From the NCBI RefSeq assembly GCF_050107715.1, contig NZ_JBNILN010000006.1, forward strand, positions 1 to 64,000: 64,000 nt of DNA, given 5' to 3'. Numbering within the stretch: the first letter of the stretch is position 1; each line of letters opens with the position of its first letter. The translations under genes and the position numbers were made by a program. Source of the DNA: Metabacillus_B sp050107715 (GTDB lineage Bacteria; Bacillota; Bacilli; Bacillales; Bacillaceae). This document shows positions 58,819 through 64,000 of the stretch, one piece after another. The notes under the pieces were generated by a model. The model was not told the DNA's origin. It saw only the letters and a list, made by a program, of their open reading frames with translations, and searched no databases.

Positions 58819-59031
58819 ATGGACGGTTCTCTGGAAATCCGCAAGCCACCCTTGAAGGAAATCGGGATGATACAGTACGGTGATCTCCCTGAACTCTCCA
58901 TGTTCGAAAACATACAATGAAAGATCAGCTTGCCCGTTTGAGAGAAGCATAAGAGCTGCTGCATCAGGTTCATTTTTATTTAAAAAATAAAAATTATTTT
59001 TCTGATCAAAAGCAAAAAGTACAACAGCCAT
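58765..59031 (-). CDS. Small protein of unknown function
   Basis: An 88-residue protein starting at ATG 59031 behind GAGGGATC. Strand-rich, with AVVLFAFDQKNNFYFLN at the start and HGEFREITVLYHPDFLQGWL in the middle. No signal peptide. The frame opens further to 59085 without a better site. Convergent overlap with the small gene at 58654. Function unknown. Confidence 0.5.
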   Translation of the reverse strand: MAVVLFAFDQKNNFYFLNKNEPDAAALMLLSNGQADLSLYVFEHGEFREITVLYHPDFLQGWLADFQRTVHLRRLPVPLDLSVLDKAQ

Positions 59032-59350
59032 GGGCGATCCCTCTTTCGTATAGGATAGGATCATTGCACCATTTTCATAAATCACATACTTTTAAACAAT
59101 CTTAATATCAGGCTCAGTAATTTTTACAATGGATTAACCGTCCGCTTACAAAGATTGGGTAATGTAGAAGTATGAGATGGCTTTATTAACTTTAAAGTTT
59201 TCGGCTGACCTTGCTATTTTTGGAAGATTATCGGGAGGACTGTCTTTTACTTATCAGAGAGTTTTCGCAGAATCATGCAGCTGGCTGCTTAGCGAAAAGT
59301 ACAGGGCGGCGGCAGGCAGAGCCAATAAAAAGCAGAAGGGGGTAAGAATA
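59032..59350 (+). other. Intergenic stretch before the FbpA-like gene
   Basis: The reading frame of the FbpA-like gene is open back to 59177, but no ribosome binding site supports a longer product. No Fur-box-like TGATAATNATTATCA was found. Nothing else is recognised. Confidence 0.35.
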
Positions 59351-59533
59351 ATGAGCAAGCTTTTAAAATTCGCACTTGAGGAACAAAGAAATTACTATTC
59401 CCAAAAGCTGCTTGCGATTGGGGTTTATAATAATGAAGTTCTTCGAAAAATGACCATTTCTGAGCTGAAAAATGAGTATGTTTACTTTTACCATAGCATC
59501 CCGGCCATTAAACGCAAGCCGGCATCACCTTAA
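59351..59533 (+). CDS. Fur-regulated basic protein A (FbpA)-like small protein
   Basis: A 60-residue basic protein resembling the FbpA family. The family core is EQRNYYSQKLLAIGVYNN...RKMTISELKNEYVYFY. In B. subtilis, FbpA-C help the small RNA FsrA spare iron. GAAGGGGG precedes ATG 59351, which gives the normal length (B. subtilis FbpA 59). No Fur box is visible upstream, so the link to iron is by family only. A terminator follows. Confidence 0.75.
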   Translation: MSKLLKFALEEQRNYYSQKLLAIGVYNNEVLRKMTISELKNEYVYFYHSIPAIKRKPASP

Positions 59534-59535
59534 AA

Positions 59536-59566
59536 GAGTTTGCCGGACATGCAGACTCCTTTTTTG
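59536..59566 (+). terminator. Terminator of the FbpA-like gene
   Basis: GAGTTTGC (59536-59543) pairs with GCAGACTC (59551-59558, one G-U pair), followed by CCTTTTTT. Confidence 0.7.
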
Positions 59567-59750
59567 TAAATCGCCGGCTTCTTACCGGAAAAGAGTGCTT
59601 CATCATACCCTTCAGCTTTCTCCGATCCGTTCACAGGAAAGACACCATTTTTCTGCTTGCTATCCATCTTCTCTATATTGATTCAGCATCCCTTATTTCA
59701 GAAAAAACAGGCAATTTGCACCAATGGATAAAATCGCCCTTTAATTCTCT

Positions 59751-59779
59751 TTGTATTCATAGTAAAATAAAGATAAAAT
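59751..59779 (+). promoter_or_regulatory. SigmaA promoter of the MarR-type gene
   Basis: TTGTAT (59751-59756), 17 bases, TAAAAT (59774-59779). The following direct repeats TTTGAGAATTTTGAGAATA (about 59779-59797) could be an operator for the repressor itself. Confidence 0.6.
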
Positions 59780-59815
59780 TTGAGAATTTTGAGAATATTT
59801 AAGAGGGCGATGAAT

Positions 59816-60277
59816 ATGAGATTTTCTTATACTCAAGAAGAAACCGACCGGGCGTTGGCCTTATTCAGGGTTTTTGCGAAAGCGTTTAAGAGTATTTCCG
59901 AGCATTCAATCAGGGATAGCAAAGAGCACGGGTTTAACCCGACAGAGTTTGCTGTATTGGAATTGCTGTACACAAAAGGTCCGCAAAAGCTTCAGCAAAT
60001 CGGATCTAGGCTTCTTCTTGTAAGCGGAAATGTCACGTATGTAATTGATAAGCTGGAAAAGAACGAATACATCGTCCGCCAGCAGGACCCCCGTGACAAG
60101 CGGTCTATTTATGCAAAGCTTACAGCCAAAGGGGAAACTTACCTTGATGAAATTTATCCGATTCATGCTCTTCGAATTACGCGTGCTTTTTCAGGGCTTT
60201 CAACTGAGGAACAGGATCAGCTGATTCAGCTCTTGAAAAAGGCCGGACTCCACAGTCAGCATTTGCTGTTCCGGTAA
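59816..60277 (+). CDS. MarR family transcriptional regulator (MhqR-like)
   Basis: A 153-residue winged-helix repressor. The DNA-binding part has HGFNPTEFAVLELLYTKGPQ (near 40), LQQIGSRLLLVSGNVTYVIDKLEKN (near 63) and the wing RQQDPRDKRSIYAKLTAKGE. The sequence is closest, from memory, to the B. subtilis MhqR/YkvE group that senses quinones and electrophiles. The frame extends to 59780; ATG 59816 (also ATG 59810) follows AAGAGGGCG. Target genes are unknown: no azoreductase or dioxygenase is next to it. Confidence 0.85.
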   Translation: MRFSYTQEETDRALALFRVFAKAFKSISEHSIRDSKEHGFNPTEFAVLELLYTKGPQKLQQIGSRLLLVSGNVTYVIDKLEKNEYIVRQQDPRDKRSIYAKLTAKGETYLDEIYPIHALRITRAFSGLSTEEQDQLIQLLKKAGLHSQHLLFR

Positions 60278-60284
60278 TCAAAGT

Positions 60285-60309
60285 GAGCCTGGCGTTTTGC
60301 GCCAGGCTC
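60285..60309. terminator. Hairpin between convergent genes
   Basis: A perfect 10-bp stem, GAGCCTGGCG (60285-60294) with CGCCAGGCTC (60300-60309). It has no T-run, but its place between two gene ends suggests termination for both. Confidence 0.55.
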
Positions 60310-60316
60310 TCACTGT

Positions 60317-61162
60317 CTATTCTTCATGCCTATGCAGCGGAGGCTGCAGCTGCTTTCCCAGTAGCAGGCTGGCCCCCCAAAAATATAGATGCGTCAGGAC
60401 AAGACCTGCACCATCCATAGCATGATGAATCAGAATCACATGATGTTGAACCAGCAAATAATCAGCAGCCAGTAAAAGGATAAAGAGCAGAAGCTTTAAG
60501 GTTTTCCATTTTGTAAAAGCGAAAATCGAATAGAACAGGCTGACTGCTATAAAGTAGATGGCGTTTGCAAACGTATGATCCCGGCTTGGTTCCTCAAAAA
60601 GACCGAAATGAAACAGTACGGTCGGGCGGATTGCGAACAACAGCCATGTAATGGTGGTTGAGAGGGTAATCATACAGACGTAATGGGTAATAAAAAGAGT
60701 TTGGATCCGTCCTTTTTTTAGGAGCCAATACCAAAGTTTTGATATGGAAAATAAGACCGGTATGAAGAAAAAGGTATATGAAGTTTTCCACCAAACATGT
60801 TCATATATATCCAGATGCAGAAAAAGGACTTCAATGGCTGAAAATATATAACTGAATATAAGAATGGAGGCTGCCCCCGATTTAAAAAGAGCAGCTACGG
60901 TTGCGGCAGCTGGGACTGAGAGACCTTGACTGAATATGGAACCGAAGGTACTATCCACAAAGGGATCCTTAAACACGTCAGGCTTGTACAGATAACAGTT
61001 GTACATGACGTACACGACTAATTCAAATAAGTAGGATAAACCTGAATTGAACAGCCATAGCACAATGGCTCTTTTTTTATCTTTTATCCCTGCTGAATAG
61101 AGCATTAAACCGGTGAAGATGAACAGGAGAAGGTACCAGAAGAAATTGGGCATATCAGACAT
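60317..61162 (-). CDS. Multi-pass membrane protein of unknown function
   Basis: A 281-residue integral membrane protein with about eight hydrophobic segments (for example FFWYLLLFIFTGLMLYSAG near the start, and LLLFILLLAADYLLVQHHVI near 235). The tail is His-rich (LHRHEE). It has the general look of Firmicutes multi-pass proteins of unknown role; no conserved motif allows a function. Single gene. Confidence 0.7.
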   Translation of the reverse strand: MSDMPNFFWYLLLFIFTGLMLYSAGIKDKKRAIVLWLFNSGLSYLFELVVYVMYNCYLYKPDVFKDPFVDSTFGSIFSQGLSVPAAATVAALFKSGAASILIFSYIFSAIEVLFLHLDIYEHVWWKTSYTFFFIPVLFSISKLWYWLLKKGRIQTLFITHYVCMITLSTTITWLLFAIRPTVLFHFGLFEEPSRDHTFANAIYFIAVSLFYSIFAFTKWKTLKLLLFILLLAADYLLVQHHVILIHHAMDGAGLVLTHLYFWGASLLLGKQLQPPLHRHEE

Positions 61163-61316
61163 CTCCTAGACAGAACGATACCGGTAGTGTTTGCAAAACC
61201 GTGCTTTTTAAACAAACTTCTCCTTTACTTGCAGAATAAGCCTTTTTACCCTGCAGAAAGACCAAAACATGTCGATACATAATACATAATCTGTTTTTTT
61301 GGAAGGAGGGAGTTTA

Positions 61317-63005
61317 ATGCCTCTAAATCGCCCGTTAAAAAAGGAAGCCTTTAAGCAGGAGAACTCTTTTGAATTCCTGTATGAATTTCATCCTGATGCT
61401 ATATTACATCTTGCAGAAGATAGAAGGATTCTGAATGCAAATATATCGGCAGCCAAGCTTTTTAATCTTCCCGTCCATGAGCTGTCAGGAGTCAGTTTAT
61501 CATGTGTTTTGACAGAGGAGTGTTTTTCTGAATCTGAAAAATTGATTCATTCCTCTGTGAAATTACAAACGCCATATTCAGGTGAAGTCTGTCTTCCCTC
61601 CGGCAGGGTATGCTGTGTTACGTCTGTTCCTGTATTAACCCAAGATGATGAGCAGGGCGGGGTCTTCTTAAATTTTCATGATGTTACGGACATGAGAAAT
61701 GCCTATGAGGAACTGCGCGCTTCTTCTTGCTTCGATGAACTTACGATGCTGCCTAATGACCGGACCGTTATGAAAAAATTAGAGGAAATAACGTTAAATG
61801 ATTCCGGCCGTTCAGCAATTATTAAAGTTAACATTAGCCGGTTTAAATATATCAATGAAATGTTTGGAAAGAACATTGGCGATAAAATCATAAAAGAAAT
61901 TGGGCAGGAGCTTCGCAGCAGTGTCCCAGCCCCTCATTTTGTCGGGCGTTTTTTCAATGACGAATTCGTGGTTGTAATCGAAAACATTACCGATATAGAT
62001 GTTTTTTACAGACTCGCAAACGAAACGGCAGAGAACTTCAAAACCCGTTTTTTTACAGAAGGGCGCGAATACAAAGTGAAGGTCAGCTTTGGCGCAGCGA
62101 TTCATCCGGACCACGGAACAAATCCGGATATGCTGCTGAAGAAGAGTGATCTGGCATTAAAAATAAATAAAGAGTCGGCTATTGGGACGTACAGCGAAGA
62201 AAAAAGCCAGGCAATAGAGAGACGGTATTTTTTGCAAAAAGAGCTTATGCACGCTTTAAAAAGGAAGGAGCTCCTGCTCTATTACCAGCCGCAATACGAT
62301 ACGAGGACAAACAGTATTACCGGAATGGAGGTTTTGCTGAGATGGAACCATCCGCTTCTGGGAATTGTTTCTCCAGTTGAATTTATTCCGATCGCGGAAG
62401 AAACGGGACTGATAATTGAAATAGGCAAGTGGAGCATGCATGAAGCCTGCCGTCAGCTAAAGGAATGGCAGGCGACAAATTCCCCTGCTTTGCGTCTCAG
62501 CATGAATTTATCCATCAAACAGTTCTACCAGCCGGATCTCGTTTCAATGGTATCCCGTGTGTTAGAAGAAAATGGAATCAGCCCGAATCATTTCGAGCTT
62601 GAATTTACAGAGAGTCTGTCCATGCATAACAGTGAAATGTTTATCCGGACCATTCAGGAACTGAAAAACATTAAGATTCATTTAAGCATTGATGACTTTG
62701 GAACAGGTTACAGCTCATTAAGCTACCTTACTCAGCTTCCTCTCGATAAAATAAAAATTGACCGCAGCTTTGTTCACAATATGCTTAGCAGCAAGCAAGA
62801 TGAAATTGTCATTAAAGCGATTATCGGGCTTGCTGAAAATCTAGGTCTTCAAATGATTGCAGAAGGAGTGGAATCAGAAGTGCAGGCGCATTTTCTGGGG
62901 ACCCATGGCTGCCATCATATGCAAGGGTTTCTGTTCAGCAGACCGCTCCCGGAGCATCAAATAACGGAATTGCTTGCAAAACAATCCAAATCACAGCTGC
63001 ATTGA
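61317..63005 (+). CDS. PAS-GGDEF-EAL protein, probable c-di-GMP phosphodiesterase
   Basis: A 562-residue cytoplasmic signalling protein: PAS domain (about 15-125, FHPDAILHLAEDRRILNANI), GGDEF domain (about 130-295) and EAL domain (about 310-555). The GGDEF site reads RFFNDEFVV, with both glycines changed, so cyclase activity is unlikely. The EAL domain keeps MEVLLRWNHP (EVL), MNLSIKQF, the FTES stretch, DDFGTGYSSLSYL, KIDRSF and IAEGVE, so hydrolysis of c-di-GMP is likely. ATG 61317 after GGAGGGAG is preferred to a TTG at 61299. Likely lowers c-di-GMP in response to a PAS-sensed signal. Confidence 0.88.
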   Translation: MPLNRPLKKEAFKQENSFEFLYEFHPDAILHLAEDRRILNANISAAKLFNLPVHELSGVSLSCVLTEECFSESEKLIHSSVKLQTPYSGEVCLPSGRVCCVTSVPVLTQDDEQGGVFLNFHDVTDMRNAYEELRASSCFDELTMLPNDRTVMKKLEEITLNDSGRSAIIKVNISRFKYINEMFGKNIGDKIIKEIGQELRSSVPAPHFVGRFFNDEFVVVIENITDIDVFYRLANETAENFKTRFFTEGREYKVKVSFGAAIHPDHGTNPDMLLKKSDLALKINKESAIGTYSEEKSQAIERRYFLQKELMHALKRKELLLYYQPQYDTRTNSITGMEVLLRWNHPLLGIVSPVEFIPIAEETGLIIEIGKWSMHEACRQLKEWQATNSPALRLSMNLSIKQFYQPDLVSMVSRVLEENGISPNHFELEFTESLSMHNSEMFIRTIQELKNIKIHLSIDDFGTGYSSLSYLTQLPLDKIKIDRSFVHNMLSSKQDEIVIKAIIGLAENLGLQMIAEGVESEVQAHFLGTHGCHHMQGFLFSRPLPEHQITELLAKQSKSQLH

Positions 63006-63059
63006 ATTACAGGAAGCTGACAGAAGAAGGAAGAGGCTGTCTAGAAAAAGCAGACCGTT

Positions 63060-63092
63060 AAAAGGGAGACGCATACCGGCGTTTCCCTTTTA
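63060..63092 (+). terminator. Terminator of the GGDEF-EAL gene
   Basis: AAAAGGGAGACGC (63060-63072) pairs with GCGTTTCCCTTTT (63079-63091), followed by AT. One mismatch in the stem. Confidence 0.75.
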
Positions 63093-63367
63093 TCATCTTA
63101 GGCGAGAAGCACCCCACTTCCTGCGGACTCCGGAGCAGGTACCCAAGGGACCGAGAGAAGAGGCTTACAGCAGGACCCTGAAGAGGGGTAATCAGGCTAG
63201 CGGGCATCCCAGATCTTTTTGTAAGCTCCTGTTCATTGACCCTGGCAGAATAGCGGCACCAGCCGGCTGCGGGATAAATCTCCGGAAGGATAAACGAGTT
63301 AAAAATTGTATTTAAAGGAAAACTATGAAAGAATCTGGTTAACGAATGATTAAAAGGAGTCACTTAA
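63093..63367 (+). other. GC-rich intergenic stretch
   Basis: Probably a further, strongly diverged relative of the dispersed repeat: its reverse complement has GTAAGCCTCTTCTC and CCGGAGTCCGCAGGAAG. I cannot align it well. The promoter of the following RND gene should lie near its end; no gene was recognised. Confidence 0.3.
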
Positions 63368-64000
63368 ATGAAAATCAGCCTCTTTTCTATAAAAAGACCT
63401 ATTTTTACATTGGTCACGATGATCCTTGTCCTTATTTTAGGTGCAGTATCCTTTATCGGGATTCCGCTCAAGCTAATCCCGGAATTAAACCCTCCTGTTG
63501 GCGTTGTCGTTACAGGCTATCAGGGAGCAGGACCAAAGGAAATTTCAGAAAAGGTCAGCAAGCCGCTCGAAGAATCCCTTTCAACCCTTGAGGGGCTGGA
63601 CCGGATGACTTCAACCTCTGAAGAAAACTCCAACTTGATTTTGCTCCAGTTTTCCTGGACTTCCAATATTGAGGATTTGGAGAATGAGATCATTGAGAGA
63701 ATGACATCTGCTCCTCTTCCTGATGGGGCAGACAAGCCGCGTTTTCTTAAATTTGATCCATCACAGTTCCCCATTATCCAGCTGTCTCTGTCCGCTAAAA
63801 CAGACGAATCAGACAATCTGCAGGTCCTTTCAGAGGATCTGGAAGAGGAACTAGCCAAAATTAAAGGGGTTGCCAGCGTAAGCCTTACCGGTGAATTAAC
63901 AAATGAGGTAGCGGTTGAACTGGACCAGGAAAAGCTGAAACAGTATCAGCTCTCCCAGGCTGATATAGTCGATAGAATCCGGGCAAATTCCGTATCGTCA
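63368..64000 (+). CDS. RND efflux pump (AcrB/SwrC type), 5' part cut by the window end
   Basis: The first 211 residues of a resistance-nodulation-division transporter. The start ATG 63368 follows AAAGGAG. Helix 1 is at residues about 13-33 (FTLVTMILVLILGAVSFIGI), preceded by SLFSIKRP. The porter domain follows, with PVGVVVTGYQGAGPKEISEKV near 44, a typical RND motif. Continuation lies past 64000. In B. subtilis the equivalent is SwrC/YerP, which exports surfactin and other amphiphiles. The family is clear; the substrate is open. Confidence 0.85.
   Translation, partial: MKISLFSIKRPIFTLVTMILVLILGAVSFIGIPLKLIPELNPPVGVVVTGYQGAGPKEISEKVSKPLEESLSTLEGLDRMTSTSEENSNLILLQFSWTSNIEDLENEIIERMTSAPLPDGADKPRFLKFDPSQFPIIQLSLSAKTDESDNLQVLSEDLEEELAKIKGVASVSLTGELTNEVAVELDQEKLKQYQLSQADIVDRIRANSVSS

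Overview
The window is a stretch of chromosome from an endospore-forming Bacillaceae species of moderate GC content. This rests on the gene content (close matches to Bacillus TnrA, YkvP, Spo0E-type phosphatase, ThiM/ThiD/ThiE, FbpA-like protein, intracellular subtilisin, YhfW, CsbB/GtcA/YfhO), on strong AGGAGG ribosome binding sites with frequent TTG/GTG starts, and on Bacillus-type regulatory elements (TPP and M-box riboswitches, CcpA cre-like sites, a TnrA box). I cannot name the species. No rRNA, prophage or CRISPR array was seen. Mobile DNA is limited to the right end of an IS200/IS605-type element (its omega RNA) at the left edge.

Layout. 1-2260: omega RNA remnant, a BCCT glycine-betaine-type transporter, and a small thiamine-binding protein. 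2390-8870: a LacI-type regulator and a carbohydrate operon (debranching-type glycosidase, solute-binding lipoprotein, two permeases), with matching palindromic operators before both transcription units. 8870-18230: an envelope and secretion region on the minus strand, with the lipoteichoic acid glycosylation set csbB-gtcA-yfhO, a glycosyltransferase/polysaccharide deacetylase pair, a CAP-domain lipoprotein and a large secreted M14 carboxypeptidase. 18230-26050: mostly single genes (YkvP-like spore protein, a GyrI-like protein, tRNA-Arg, DUF457 membrane protein, ElaA acetyltransferase, lipoproteins, MBL hydrolase). 26050-35660: a membrane-bound AraC sensor-regulator followed by an esterase/ABC importer/oxidoreductase operon with two different solute-binding proteins. 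35900-38620: a secreted M14 peptidase and an intracellular subtilisin. 39980-42580: TPP-riboswitch-controlled thiM-thiD-thiE. 42590-53780: single genes, including a cysteine-rich repeat protein, a secreted nuclease, YhfW, AldA and a Bax-inhibitor-1 protein, interspersed with intergenic repeats. 53870-55730: an M-box Mg2+ riboswitch, a 38-codon upstream ORF and mgtE. 55700-64000: Spo0E-type phosphatase, chemoreceptor, TnrA, FbpA-like protein, MarR regulator, a PAS-GGDEF-EAL protein and the start of an RND efflux pump.

How it fits together. Two separate CUT1-type sugar importers are encoded without an ATPase, so both probably share an MsmX-like ATPase encoded elsewhere. The first has local repressor control plus a cre-like site. 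The second sits behind a transmembrane AraC regulator and a cre-like site. This suggests catabolite-repressed use of plant or microbial oligosaccharides. Secreted peptidases, a nuclease, TnrA and sporulation genes fit a soil saprophyte.

The most notable observations are: the omega RNA end; the paired LacI operators; a probable frameshift at the start of the first permease; a 13-bp inverted repeat over the promoter of the large carboxypeptidase; a Cys-rich protein built on in-frame tandem repeats; a duplicated 88-bp repeat module with 'TTTTATTGTCCGTA' tandem units; a dispersed GC-rich intergenic repeat; and a short ORF with a strong ribosome binding site between the Mg2+ riboswitch and mgtE. 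Nothing here clearly amounts to a new defence or biosynthetic system. Several small genes below 60 codons are described.
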